DNA from: a virus
Strand: one strand, 5' to 3'
Virus record (IMG/VR): IMGVR_UViG_3300040959_000745
Coordinates: 1 to 64,000 of that record
Length of the DNA stretch: 64,000 bases
Shown: positions 1-8,696 of the stretch, piece by piece
How positions within the stretch are numbered: the first letter of the stretch is position 1
Layout of the letters: the number at the start of each line of letters is the position of its first letter
Made by a program: the position numbers and the translations under genes
Notes under the pieces: model-generated
Seen by the model: only the letters and a program-made list of their open reading frames with translations
Told to the model about the DNA's origin: nothing
Database searches by the model: none

Positions 1-2
1 GT

Positions 3-200
3 AAGATAGAGGAATCTGTTATTAATAAGATAAGAAGCAGAGCAGAGACAGGAGAAAAGAAGTATGGAGTAACTATGGAAAGAAATGATTTAACTTTACT
101 ACAGTGGATAAATCATCTACAAGAAGAGTTACTAGATGCTTCTGTATATATAGAAAAAGTGTTACAAGAATTAAAAAATAATGAACATAAAAGAACTTAA
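3..200 (+). CDS. C-terminal fragment of a phage protein, MazG-like candidate (5' truncated)
   Basis: An open frame enters from the window edge and stops 20 bases inside the next gene, giving 65 residues. The tail contains KYGVTMERNDLTLLQW followed by an EEL-DA-VYIEK helix, which resembles the C-terminal helical part of phage nucleotide pyrophosphohydrolase-like proteins (E-E-x-x-D pattern). The resemblance is from memory only. The 20-nt overlap suggests translational coupling to the downstream nuclease gene. Confidence 0.5.
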   Translation, partial: KIEESVINKIRSRAETGEKKYGVTMERNDLTLLQWINHLQEELLDASVYIEKVLQELKNNEHKRT

Positions 201-1155
201 GGAAAGTATAGACAAATCATTTCAAGAAGAAACTACTAAAGAAGGTTATGGCAGAATTTCCTTCTCACAATACAGTCTATTTGCTAAGTGTCCTAAGAGT
301 TGGGAGTTAGCTTACGGAAAAGGATTACGAACTTATTTACCTAGTATACACACCGCCTTCGGTACAGCGTTTCATGAAACGTTACAGAACTTTCTACAAC
401 TATATTTAGAAGATAAAAAATCTGAAGCTTTGTCTATAGATTTAAAAGATTATCTTAAAAATAAGATGCTTGAAGTATACACTTCTGAGCTTAATAATGT
501 AGACGGAAAGCACTTCTCTACTCCAGAAGAATTAGCTGAATTTTATAAAGATGGTTGTGATATAATAAACTTTCTTAACTATAGAAGGGATTTATACTTT
601 GATCCAGAAAGATATAGTATGTTAGGGATCGAGGCTCCTTTATTTCTGCAAGCTATCGAAACTAATGATAAAGTAAATATGTTATCATTTGTAGATATAG
701 TTCTGTACGATAAGAAGTTAGACAGAGTTAAAATAGTTGACATAAAGACATCTACTAGAGGTTGGGGGAAATGGGCGGTAGAAGATGAGATAAAAGTATC
801 TCAAGTATACTTATACCGACATTACTTTTCTAAACAATACGGATACCCTATAGATAAGATTGATGTTGAATTTTTTATAGTTATCAGAAAACTGGATAAT
901 AGAGTACAAATATTTACTCCTCCTATTTCTGAAGAAGCTCAACAGAGTGCGTTAGATAACATTCAGAGTTTTATAGACTACTGTTTTAATGATGACGGAT
1001 CTTATAACTTAGATAATGAGTTTATAGCAATTCCTGGGGAGAGGTCTAAAAACTGTAAATTCTGTGAGTTCAAAGATAATTATGACTTGTGTCCTAAAGA
1101 GCAAAGACTGACTCCTGCTAAGTACAGAAAGTATTTAGAGAATAATAAACAATAA
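181..1155 (+). CDS. PD-(D/E)XK (Cas4/RecB-like) nuclease with probable Fe-S cluster
   Basis: This 324-residue protein has the RecB/Cas4 exonuclease layout: a Cys at residue 37, the helix GTAFHETLQ with His65, a core D172 and D187-I-K189 metal-binding motif, and a Q-x-x-x-Y helix (QVYLYRHYF, from 208). Three further Cys at 292, 295 and 304 complete a C...CxxC...C set of the kind that holds a [4Fe-4S] cluster in Cas4 and AddB. Such enzymes process DNA ends in phage recombination or replication. It lies more than 20 kb from the CRISPR array, and similar stand-alone nucleases are common in phages, so I do not link it to spacer acquisition. Confidence 0.85.
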   Translation: MNIKELKESIDKSFQEETTKEGYGRISFSQYSLFAKCPKSWELAYGKGLRTYLPSIHTAFGTAFHETLQNFLQLYLEDKKSEALSIDLKDYLKNKMLEVYTSELNNVDGKHFSTPEELAEFYKDGCDIINFLNYRRDLYFDPERYSMLGIEAPLFLQAIETNDKVNMLSFVDIVLYDKKLDRVKIVDIKTSTRGWGKWAVEDEIKVSQVYLYRHYFSKQYGYPIDKIDVEFFIVIRKLDNRVQIFTPPISEEAQQSALDNIQSFIDYCFNDDGSYNLDNEFIAIPGERSKNCKFCEFKDNYDLCPKEQRLTPAKYRKYLENNKQ

Positions 1156-1159
1156 AAAA

Positions 1160-1169
1160 TATATTTATA
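1160..1169 (+). promoter_or_regulatory. TATATTTATA motif, putative phage late promoter
   Basis: Exact copy of the recurring 10-mer, 23 nt before the first glycosyltransferase start codon. The promoter role is inferred from its repeated position before operons. Confidence 0.5.
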
Positions 1170-1192
1170 CATAGAGTTCTAAATATAATATA

Positions 1193-1744
1193 ATGGAGTT
1201 ACCTAAGTTAGTAAAACCTAGACCCACTAAAAAGAAGATACTTCTATTATCAGATGACTTAAGACTACATTCTGGTGTAGGTACTATGAGTCGAGAGTTT
1301 GTTTTAGGCACTGCTGAACAATTTGATTGGTTTCAGTTAGGTGCAGCTATAAAACATCCTGACCAAGGTAAGATAATTGATGTATCTGAAGATGTTAATA
1401 AAGAGTTAGGCATCGACCATGCAGACGTTAAAGTAATGCCTTGGTCTGGATATGGAGACCCGCAAATACTAAGATATTTGTTAGAGACTGTAAAACCAGA
1501 TGCTATACTTCATTTTACTGATCCAAGATTTTGGCAGTGGTTATATCACATGGAACATGAGATTAGACAGCAATGTCCTATAGTATATTATGCTATATGG
1601 GATGATACTCCGTTCCCTAATTACAATTGGTTATCTTACGCATCTTGTGACATGATATTGGGGATTAGTAAGCAATCCCACAATATTCATAATAATGTTT
1701 TAAGAAACAATAACCAAAAAGTAATAGACTTAGATGAACAATAG
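1193..1744 (+). CDS. GT-B glycosyltransferase, N-terminal domain (split gene)
   Basis: This 183-residue ORF has a Rossmann-like start (KKILLLSDDLRLHSGVGTMS, residues 14-33) as in GT-B enzymes, including the typical SGVG acceptor-side loop, and ends just after the segment CDMILGISKQSHN, where GT-B proteins cross into the C-terminal domain. The missing C-terminal half is encoded by the next ORF, overlapping by 11 nt in the +1 frame. Either the two halves are made separately by coupled reinitiation, or a +1 shift at the CAA-TAG-A stop joins them, or a recent indel broke the gene. Confidence 0.8.
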   Translation: MELPKLVKPRPTKKKILLLSDDLRLHSGVGTMSREFVLGTAEQFDWFQLGAAIKHPDQGKIIDVSEDVNKELGIDHADVKVMPWSGYGDPQILRYLLETVKPDAILHFTDPRFWQWLYHMEHEIRQQCPIVYYAIWDDTPFPNYNWLSYASCDMILGISKQSHNIHNNVLRNNNQKVIDLDEQ

Positions 1745-2663
1745 AACTATTTACACAGCCTATGTCCCACATGGTATAAACGAAAATGCTTTTAGGCCTA
1801 TCGTAGAAGGGGACAAAGATTACGAAGATTTTATTAAGTTTAAGAATGAGTTCCTTTCTAAACATGATTTGAACTTTATTGTATTCTGGAATAATAGGAA
1901 CATAAGAAGAAAGCAGCCTGGAGACGTTATCTTATCTTTCAGGCACTTTACAAACACTCTGAGTGAGGAACAGGCAAAGCATGTCGGTCTGTTTATGCAC
2001 ACTCAGGTCTCTGATGAGAATGGAACTAATTTAAAAGCAGTTAAAGAAGCAGTCTGCCCTGACTGTAATATTATTTTTTCTGATGCAAAGATTTCCTCTA
2101 AAGAGTTAAACTTTTTTTATAACCTATCAGATGTTACTTTAAATATAGCATCGAATGAAGGGTTCGGTTTAAGTGGGGCTGAGTCTATTATGGCAGGGAC
2201 TCCTATCATAAATAATGTTACAGGAGGACTACAAGACCAGTGTAGGTTTGAGGACAGTGAAGGTAACTGGATAAACTTTGATTCTACTATAACTTCTAAT
2301 CATACAGGACACTATACAAATCACGGGACTTGGGTAAAGCCTGTGTACCCTAGCAACAGATCTTTGCAAGGTTCTGTACCTACTCCTTATATATTTGATG
2401 ATAGATGTAAGTTTGAGGATGTGTCAAAAGCTATAGGGTATTGGTATTATATAAAACCTGAAAAAAGAAAACAGCTAGGCCTTGAAGGAAGAAAGTGGGC
2501 GGTAAGTGAAGAATCTGGTATGTCATCTAAAGAGATGTGTAATAGATTTGTAAAACATATTAATTTTTTATTAGAGAACTGGACTCCTACTGAGAACTTT
2601 ACGGTTACTAAGGTAGATAAATTTGAGAGTTCTTTTTCAGAAAATATAGGTATAACTTGGTAA
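1734..2663 (+). CDS. GT-B glycosyltransferase, C-terminal nucleotide-sugar-binding domain (split gene)
   Basis: This 309-residue ORF begins with TAYVPHGINENAFRPI, the interdomain segment of family-4-type GT-B enzymes, and carries the donor-binding motif NEGFGLSGAESIMAGTP (E-x7-E type). It lacks an N-terminal domain of its own. In its frame a TAG stop directly precedes the ATG, so it cannot start further upstream. It continues the preceding ORF with an 11-nt overlap and most likely works with it as one enzyme. Confidence 0.85.
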   Translation: MNNRTIYTAYVPHGINENAFRPIVEGDKDYEDFIKFKNEFLSKHDLNFIVFWNNRNIRRKQPGDVILSFRHFTNTLSEEQAKHVGLFMHTQVSDENGTNLKAVKEAVCPDCNIIFSDAKISSKELNFFYNLSDVTLNIASNEGFGLSGAESIMAGTPIINNVTGGLQDQCRFEDSEGNWINFDSTITSNHTGHYTNHGTWVKPVYPSNRSLQGSVPTPYIFDDRCKFEDVSKAIGYWYYIKPEKRKQLGLEGRKWAVSEESGMSSKEMCNRFVKHINFLLENWTPTENFTVTKVDKFESSFSENIGITW

Positions 2664-2665
2664 AT

Positions 2666-3937
2666 ATGAGTAAGAGAGTTTTATTGTACGCACCTGTTAA
2701 GACAAGGTCTGGTTACGGAGACCACGCTAGAGACATTGCAAGATGTATTATATCCTATTCAGATTATGATTTAGAAATATTTCCTACTAATTGGGGAAAT
2801 ACTTCTTGGAATGGTTTAGACACTACTACTGAAGTTGGTAGAGCTATTGAGTCTCGTATTACTAAAAGACCTACACCCAATCCTGATATCTTTATACAAT
2901 TGACTATACCTAATGAGTTTTCTAGATTAGGTAAGTATAATATAGGTATGACAGCTGGTATAGAGACTGATCTATGTAAGCCAGAATGGATTGAGGGAGC
3001 TAATAATATGGATATGCTTATAGGAGTCAGTGAACACTCTGTATCTGTTTTAAAGAACTCGAAATACGATAAACAAGATAAGACTACTAATCAGATAATA
3101 GGGTCAGTAGCCTTAAAAGAAAGTCTTAGAACGGAAGTTCTTTTTGAAGGTATAGACACTGATATATTTAAAAAGACTTCTAAAATAGACCAGGAAGTAA
3201 AAGATAAGCTATCTTCTATAAAAGAAGATTTTTGTTTTTTATTCGTAGGACATTGGTTAGAAGGGGATTTAGGCCAAGATAGAAAAGATGTCGGGATGCT
3301 AGTAAAAACTTTCTGTGAAGCTTTTAAAAATAAACCTTCTAGAACAAGACCTGCTCTTATATTAAAAACTAGCGGATCTGGATTCTCAGTTAGCGATAGG
3401 TACGAAATAAATAAAAAAATACAAGCTATAAGAGATACTGTAGATAACTGTCCGTCTGTGTATCTGATTCATGGACAGTTATCAGACCAACAAATGAATG
3501 GTTTGTATAACCATCATAAAGTAAAAGCGATGGTTAGTTTTACTAAAGGTGAAGGATTTGGTAGACCTTTATTGGAGTTTACAGCTACTGGTAAGCCTGT
3601 TATTGCTTCTGGATGGTCAGGACAAATGGATTTCTTAGACAGTAATATGTCCTACTTACTTCCAGGAGATTTAACTCAAGTACACAAGTCTGTAGTCAAT
3701 AAGTGGTTTATGCAAGAGGCACGATGGTTTACTGTTAACTATGCCTATGCTATTAAAATATTACAGTCTATAGAAAAGAATTACTCTGAGGTTTTAAAGA
3801 GGTCTGAAGAACAGAGAAAGCACACGCTATCTAACTTTACTTTTGATAAAATGTCAAGTAAACTGCATCATATACTTGACAGTATTCCTGTTACTAAAGA
3901 AGTTCCTTTAACACTTCCTAAATTAAAAAAGATATAA
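2666..3937 (+). CDS. GT-B (family 4-like) glycosyltransferase
   Basis: A full-length GT-B protein of about 423 residues, with an N-terminal SGYGDHARD loop (SGxG acceptor motif) and a C-terminal donor site FTKGEGFGRPLLEFTATGKP. I place the start at the ATG two bases after the upstream stop; a TTG nine bases earlier is in frame but less likely. It abuts the next gene directly, so it belongs to the same operon as the other sugar genes. The sugar and acceptor cannot be told from sequence. Confidence 0.9.
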   Translation: MSKRVLLYAPVKTRSGYGDHARDIARCIISYSDYDLEIFPTNWGNTSWNGLDTTTEVGRAIESRITKRPTPNPDIFIQLTIPNEFSRLGKYNIGMTAGIETDLCKPEWIEGANNMDMLIGVSEHSVSVLKNSKYDKQDKTTNQIIGSVALKESLRTEVLFEGIDTDIFKKTSKIDQEVKDKLSSIKEDFCFLFVGHWLEGDLGQDRKDVGMLVKTFCEAFKNKPSRTRPALILKTSGSGFSVSDRYEINKKIQAIRDTVDNCPSVYLIHGQLSDQQMNGLYNHHKVKAMVSFTKGEGFGRPLLEFTATGKPVIASGWSGQMDFLDSNMSYLLPGDLTQVHKSVVNKWFMQEARWFTVNYAYAIKILQSIEKNYSEVLKRSEEQRKHTLSNFTFDKMSSKLHHILDSIPVTKEVPLTLPKLKKI

Positions 3938-4414
3938 ATGGAAAATAGATTTACTTTTGATGAAATATCTCCTATAACTAATAATTTATGTGTTCTAGTA
4001 GATAAGGATTCGTCTACTGGATTATGGTCAAAACTATGTACAGAGTCTGGTTATACTACTAACTCTTTTTTAGTAGAAGGCTCAAAGACTTTAGAAGAGT
4101 TAAAGGAAAAGATACCTAAGTTTGTGTACGAATTAATCAAATATGATAAAGGGTATGCCTGGGTATTATCTATGAACTCTACTAGTAAGGCTAGTATGTT
4201 CCCTATATTAGACACGAACACTTCAGATTATAAATGGCAAGTAGTTCCTTTTAAGATGCTTAATGAGGAGGAGTCTAAAAACTATCCTAATCCAGATAAG
4301 CCAGGAGAGTTTTACAATACTGTAGTCGATTTTGAGAATGCTTCTACTTTTGATAAAGATAAGTTTCTGGAAGCTTTTGATCAGTTTATGTTAATATCTA
4401 AAGAAGATGAGTAG
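3938..4414 (+). CDS. hypothetical protein in glycosyltransferase operon
   Basis: A 158-residue acidic soluble protein I do not recognise. No signal peptide, membrane segment or clear motif is visible. It starts immediately after the preceding stop and overlaps the next start by 8 nt, so it is translated with the glycosyltransferases and may assist them. Confidence 0.75.
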   Translation: MENRFTFDEISPITNNLCVLVDKDSSTGLWSKLCTESGYTTNSFLVEGSKTLEELKEKIPKFVYELIKYDKGYAWVLSMNSTSKASMFPILDTNTSDYKWQVVPFKMLNEEESKNYPNPDKPGEFYNTVVDFENASTFDKDKFLEAFDQFMLISKEDE

Positions 4415-5171
4415 TACTATAAGTTTCCTAGTTACAGTTTGTGACGAGTTTAGGGAGTTAGATCGACTACTAAAGCAGCTTTCTACTGGAAAAAGTGCGG
4501 GAGATGAAATAGTAGTAGTCTACGATTCTAATAAAGTAACAGACGATGTAAAAGAAATTCTTGTTAATTTTGATAATAAGATAGATAAGTATTCCTATCT
4601 TCCTTTTGACTTTAAAGGAAACTTTTCAGATTATAAGAACTTCGGAAATAGTTTATGTAAGAATGATTGGATATTCCAAATAGATGCAGACGAGTACCTG
4701 TCCTTACACTTATATACTAATCTTCACAATATTATAAATGTAAATGAGCCTTCTAATATAGATCTTATAGCTATACCTAGAGTTAATATAGTTAAAGGTA
4801 TAACACAAAAGCATATAGACTCTTGGGGATGGTTTATAGGTAGAGACGAGAACTACGCAGACTCAGATGAGTACGATACTTCTTCAGAGTCTTATAAGTT
4901 TCTTAAGGATAACGGCTTTATAATATCTGAGCATAATCACGCTGATAATATTAATGTAGTTAGGTATTACTGTCCTATAATAAACTATCCTGACTATCAG
5001 ACTAGACTTTACAAGAATAAAGAAGGGATAAAATGGGATGGCAAACTTCATGAAAGAGTTGTAGGCTCTAACAACTTTGCCAGAATACCTGTAGATAATG
5101 ATTTAGATATACTTCACTTTAAAGATATAGATAGACAAGAAAGGCAGAATAATTACTATAATACATTATAA
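4407..5171 (+). CDS. GT-A (family 2) glycosyltransferase
   Basis: The protein (254 residues) opens with SFLVTVCDEFRELDRLLKQL, the nucleotide-sugar-binding strand and helix of family 2 enzymes, and has the metal-binding D-x-D as QIDADEYL. The C-terminal half contains a typical acceptor-side KWDGKLHERVVG segment seen in waaE/TPR-type glycosyltransferases. It overlaps its neighbour by 8 nt in the same operon. Confidence 0.88.
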   Translation: MSSTISFLVTVCDEFRELDRLLKQLSTGKSAGDEIVVVYDSNKVTDDVKEILVNFDNKIDKYSYLPFDFKGNFSDYKNFGNSLCKNDWIFQIDADEYLSLHLYTNLHNIINVNEPSNIDLIAIPRVNIVKGITQKHIDSWGWFIGRDENYADSDEYDTSSESYKFLKDNGFIISEHNHADNINVVRYYCPIINYPDYQTRLYKNKEGIKWDGKLHERVVGSNNFARIPVDNDLDILHFKDIDRQERQNNYYNTL

Positions 5172-5172
5172 T

Positions 5173-6030
5173 ATGGTTTTTTGGAGAACTTTTGGTAATG
5201 CTTTACATCCTATTAAACATGTGGATAAGTTAGGATTTTCTATAAAAGATCCATTTTATATACCAAATTTTTATTTAGAAGAGCAGTATTTTATTGTATT
5301 AAGGACCTGTATGGGAGTTGGGGATTGGGGCATTATTTCTGCAATGCCTAGAAAGCTCAAAGAAAAATATCCTAATTGTAAAGTTTTTATTCCTAATAAG
5401 GATCTTCTTTCTCATCTATTTGTACACTTAAAAGATAATTGGGATTCTTGGGATAACCCTTTTAACGTATCTGAAGTAGTCTTTAAGAATAATCCATACG
5501 TTGACGACTTTATAGATTACTTTTCTGAAGAGGTATTTAATGACCATTATAGAATTTATACTGAAGAAGAGGAGCCTTTACTAAAGCAGATTCTTAGGTT
5601 CTGGCAGTTTCGAGAAGATGAGATGCAAGATTTAGATCCAGAGATTTACTGGACAGACGAAGAAAAAAGTTTGGGGGATGCTATAATAAACCAACACACT
5701 GGAACTAATGACTTCTTTACAGTATTAATATCTAATAGGTATAAGGAAGAGGAGCTGCCTATAATACAAAATAAGATAAATGAGTTAAACACATTTAACT
5801 ATCCTGCTTATTACTGGTTTTCTAATCCTAATATTAATTTAAACTTTAAAAAAGCTTTAGATTTAAGGCATGTGGATATAAGAGTACAGATGTATATAAA
5901 GTCTAAAGCTAAGTTTAACATAGGAAATCAAACAGGAGTACACGATACTATAGCACGTTACGCTCCTACCTATACTATTCCTAGAGGTGATCTAGGTTCC
6001 AATATTATAAATTCTCAAATATATTTTTAA
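5173..6030 (+). CDS. GT-B, family 9 (heptosyltransferase)-like protein
   Basis: This 285-residue protein contains GVGDWGIISAMPRKLKEKYP, matching the G-x-G-D-x-x-x-x-x-P-R-x-L-x-x-x-x-P signature of ADP-heptose:LPS transferase-like proteins, and a C-terminal NIGNQTGVHDTIAR motif where that family binds the donor. The C-terminal domain looks short. It ends on the first base of the next gene's ATG. Confidence 0.7.
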   Translation: MVFWRTFGNALHPIKHVDKLGFSIKDPFYIPNFYLEEQYFIVLRTCMGVGDWGIISAMPRKLKEKYPNCKVFIPNKDLLSHLFVHLKDNWDSWDNPFNVSEVVFKNNPYVDDFIDYFSEEVFNDHYRIYTEEEEPLLKQILRFWQFREDEMQDLDPEIYWTDEEKSLGDAIINQHTGTNDFFTVLISNRYKEEELPIIQNKINELNTFNYPAYYWFSNPNINLNFKKALDLRHVDIRVQMYIKSKAKFNIGNQTGVHDTIARYAPTYTIPRGDLGSNIINSQIYF

Positions 6031-6614
6031 TGTACAATCCTAAAACTATCTTGGATACTATTCCAGATAAATTTGATTCAAAGACGACTACTTCTAAGAG
6101 ATTTAAGACAGACTTGTATAACTTTATAGTGAAGAATGGTGTCAAAAGCATATTAGAGATAGGATCTTCAGTAGGGCATACAGCTTATTTTTTAGGTCAC
6201 TTTGTAGATACGTTTTCTTGTGTGGAGCTTGATAGGTCTAGAGTTGATAGAATAAATAAGTTATGTGAAAACTTAGATAGTGTCGTATGTTATAGAAAAG
6301 ATGTTTATAGAGATGCTTGGGGTTTTAAGTATCATGATATGATTATAATAGACTGTGTTCATTATTATAAGCATGTTAAAAGTGATATAGAGAATGCTCT
6401 TAAACTTAAGCCTATCTACTTAGTTTTTGACGATTATGGTTTAATACCAGAAGTTAAAAGAGCAGTAGATGAGTATGTTGACAGATCTATTTTACAGGTA
6501 GAGTTAAAAGTAGGTCATCCTATGTCTACGGAGTTCTATATGTGTAAGTCAGAAAATATTACTAAAGATAAAAGGTTAGCAGACTCTGAGGGTATAATAT
6601 GTAAAGTATTATGA
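6030..6614 (+). CDS. class I SAM-dependent methyltransferase
   Basis: A 194-residue protein with motif I ILEIGSSVGHTAYFLG, an acidic end of strand 2 (CVELDRSRVDR) and motif IV-like IIIDCVHYYKH followed by LVFDDYG, as in the methyltransferase-24 type. Its place among sugar genes suggests methylation of a glycan or of a sugar precursor (inference). Confidence 0.85.
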   Translation: MYNPKTILDTIPDKFDSKTTTSKRFKTDLYNFIVKNGVKSILEIGSSVGHTAYFLGHFVDTFSCVELDRSRVDRINKLCENLDSVVCYRKDVYRDAWGFKYHDMIIIDCVHYYKHVKSDIENALKLKPIYLVFDDYGLIPEVKRAVDEYVDRSILQVELKVGHPMSTEFYMCKSENITKDKRLADSEGIICKVL

Positions 6615-7315
6615 AAGTAGCTATATATACGTCCATATTCGGAAATTACGACAATTTAATAGAAGATCAATTACAGTTAGATGGCGTTGATTATATTTGT
6701 TTTACTGATGCTGATATTAAATCAAGAACTTGGAGAGTAGTCAAATCTTTGCCTATATATAATGATGCTAATAGGAATGCAAAAAAGTATAAGGTACTTC
6801 CTCATAGGTACTTAAAAGACTATCAGTATAGTATATGGATAGACGGTAACATAAAAGTTGTCGGAGATGTAAGAGAACTGATAGATGATTCTTTACATAA
6901 AGTCTTCGATCATAATCAAACTATCCTAGATGCTAGAAACTGTTTATACGAGGAAGCTAACGCTATACTACAGAAAGGGCAAGAGAATATGAGAATAACT
7001 CCTCATAGAGGTAAGTTAAACTATAAAGATAATCCTAAATTAATAACACAACAAGTATCCAGGTACTTAAAAGAAGGGTATCCTAGCAATAACGGTCTTG
7101 CTACTAATCCTATAATATTAAGGCGGCATAAAGAAAAGGAGGTGGTTGATGTTATGGAAAGTTGGTGGGAAGAAATAAAGTACAATTCTAAGAGAGATCA
7201 GTTAAGTTTTGATTATATATGTTGGAAGAAGAATTTTAAGTATTCTTTATTATTAGGAGATTCTAGAGATAATGAATTTTTTAAATCTATGGGTAAACAT
7301 ACAGGTAAAAAGTAA
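6611..7315 (+). CDS. DUF616/TOD1-MUCI70-type glycosyltransferase-like protein
   Basis: The sequence KVAIYTSIFGNYDNL near the N-terminus, the segment NRNAKKYKVLPHRYL and SIWIDGNIKV are characteristic of the DUF616 (TOD1/MUCI70) family, a GT-A-like fold with WxDG as the metal site. It is 234 residues and overlaps the preceding gene by 4 nt (ATGA). Confidence 0.85.
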   Translation: MKVAIYTSIFGNYDNLIEDQLQLDGVDYICFTDADIKSRTWRVVKSLPIYNDANRNAKKYKVLPHRYLKDYQYSIWIDGNIKVVGDVRELIDDSLHKVFDHNQTILDARNCLYEEANAILQKGQENMRITPHRGKLNYKDNPKLITQQVSRYLKEGYPSNNGLATNPIILRRHKEKEVVDVMESWWEEIKYNSKRDQLSFDYICWKKNFKYSLLLGDSRDNEFFKSMGKHTGKK

Positions 7316-7318
7316 ACA

Positions 7319-7924
7319 ATGAAGATATACGAATACAAAGATTACGATCACTATAGAGATTCTCAAATAGAAGCAAATAAGAAAAAGATAAAAAATTCTT
7401 ATGTAGATAAGAACTCTATAAAATATTTAATAGATTATTATAGTAATAGGTTTGGTAGGAGAGCTAATAAGATTCTTTGTCATGGTACAAGGAGAGGTTT
7501 AGAGCAGGAATACTTTAAGAAGTTTTTAGGTAAAGATATAGATATACTTGGTACAGAGATAAGCGACAATGCTAAAGATTACCCCAACACTATTCAATGG
7601 GATTTCCATAAGTCACAAGAATCTTGGCGTTCCTATTATGACATAGTATATTCTAATTCTTTTGACCATTCTTATAAACCAGCAGAATGTTTAGATGAGT
7701 GGATGTCTTGTATCAATTCTGAAGGTATTTGTATTATAGAGTATAGTCCAATATGTGATACAATTCTCAATAAGGTAGATTGTTTTTCTGGATCTTTACA
7801 GGATTACAAAGAACTTATAGGAACTAAATATAATTTTGACATACTTACTAATGATGGCATCAAAGATGACGGATTAACTTGGAGAGGTCTTAGGTATTTT
7901 TTTATAATCACAAATAAGTTATGA
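7319..7924 (+). CDS. methyltransferase-like protein
   Basis: A 201-residue protein with a degenerate SAM-binding region (KILCHGTRRGLEQEYFKK), a strand-2 acidic residue (GTEISDNAKDYP) and the DIVYSNSFDHSYKPAECLDEW segment that resembles type-11 methyltransferases. The glycine-rich loop is replaced by GTRRG, so activity is uncertain. Overlaps the next start by 4 nt. Confidence 0.65.
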   Translation: MKIYEYKDYDHYRDSQIEANKKKIKNSYVDKNSIKYLIDYYSNRFGRRANKILCHGTRRGLEQEYFKKFLGKDIDILGTEISDNAKDYPNTIQWDFHKSQESWRSYYDIVYSNSFDHSYKPAECLDEWMSCINSEGICIIEYSPICDTILNKVDCFSGSLQDYKELIGTKYNFDILTNDGIKDDGLTWRGLRYFFIITNKL

Positions 7925-8685
7925 GTAAAAATATAATATTTATACCAGCTATTGATGCGGGGAGAAATAGACATAATGCTTATAAGTATAGCATACAGTC
8001 ATGGAAAAATTGGGCAGATAAGAATAATTCTGAAGTTATTGTGTGGGAAAATGCTTTATATCCTTGGAGCGAAATGACTATACCTTGGCAGAGATATTAT
8101 CTATTTGATATGCTTGAGAATAATAAAATAGATTATGATCAAGTTCTGATGGTAGACTCTGATACTATAGTACACCCAGATACGCCTAACTTTTTTGAAT
8201 ATACAACAGATTATAGTGCAGTTATGGATTGTGGATGTTGGGAATGGACAGGTAGAAGTATAAGGCATTATGCCAATTTATTTGATAATTTTAAGTTGGA
8301 AAGAGGTTATTATTTTAATGGAGGATTTCAAATAGTAAATGAATCTAATAAGGAGTTCTTTAAACTTGTTTTAGAATTTTATAAGACCAATAAGAGTATC
8401 TTACTAGAAAAACAGAAAGCTGGATTGGGTACTGATCAAACTTGCGTTAACTATTTAACGCAGATGTCTGGGGTTAAAGTTGAAATTCTTCCAGCTACTT
8501 TTAATTTGCATAGTCTATCCTTAAAGAATCTAATAAATTTAGGTCAACCCTGGCCTGCTGATAGTTTAGAGAATCTTTATGAGCAAGGATGGGTATATCA
8601 CTTTAACTCTATACCTAAAAACTCTTTAAATAGGAATACTGATTATTTTTTGGAAAGAGCATATAGAGAGCTTTGGTCTAAATAA
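7921..8685 (+). CDS. GT-A glycosyltransferase (galactosyl/GT8-GT34-like)
   Basis: The protein has a GT-A start (NIIFIPAIDAGRNRH), a clear metal-binding D-x-D in VLMVDSDTIVHP, a FNGGFQIVN segment and a late TDQT motif, a pattern typical of retaining GT-A enzymes that extend glycans. It is 254 residues, soluble, and in the same operon as its neighbours. Confidence 0.85.
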   Translation: MSKNIIFIPAIDAGRNRHNAYKYSIQSWKNWADKNNSEVIVWENALYPWSEMTIPWQRYYLFDMLENNKIDYDQVLMVDSDTIVHPDTPNFFEYTTDYSAVMDCGCWEWTGRSIRHYANLFDNFKLERGYYFNGGFQIVNESNKEFFKLVLEFYKTNKSILLEKQKAGLGTDQTCVNYLTQMSGVKVEILPATFNLHSLSLKNLINLGQPWPADSLENLYEQGWVYHFNSIPKNSLNRNTDYFLERAYRELWSK

Positions 8686-8696
8686 AATTTACAAAT

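Noticed and set aside
181-1155. Treating the Cas4-like nuclease as the adaptation module of the CRISPR locus
   Set aside because: It is more than 20 kb away among other operons, and such Fe-S nucleases are common in phages without CRISPR.
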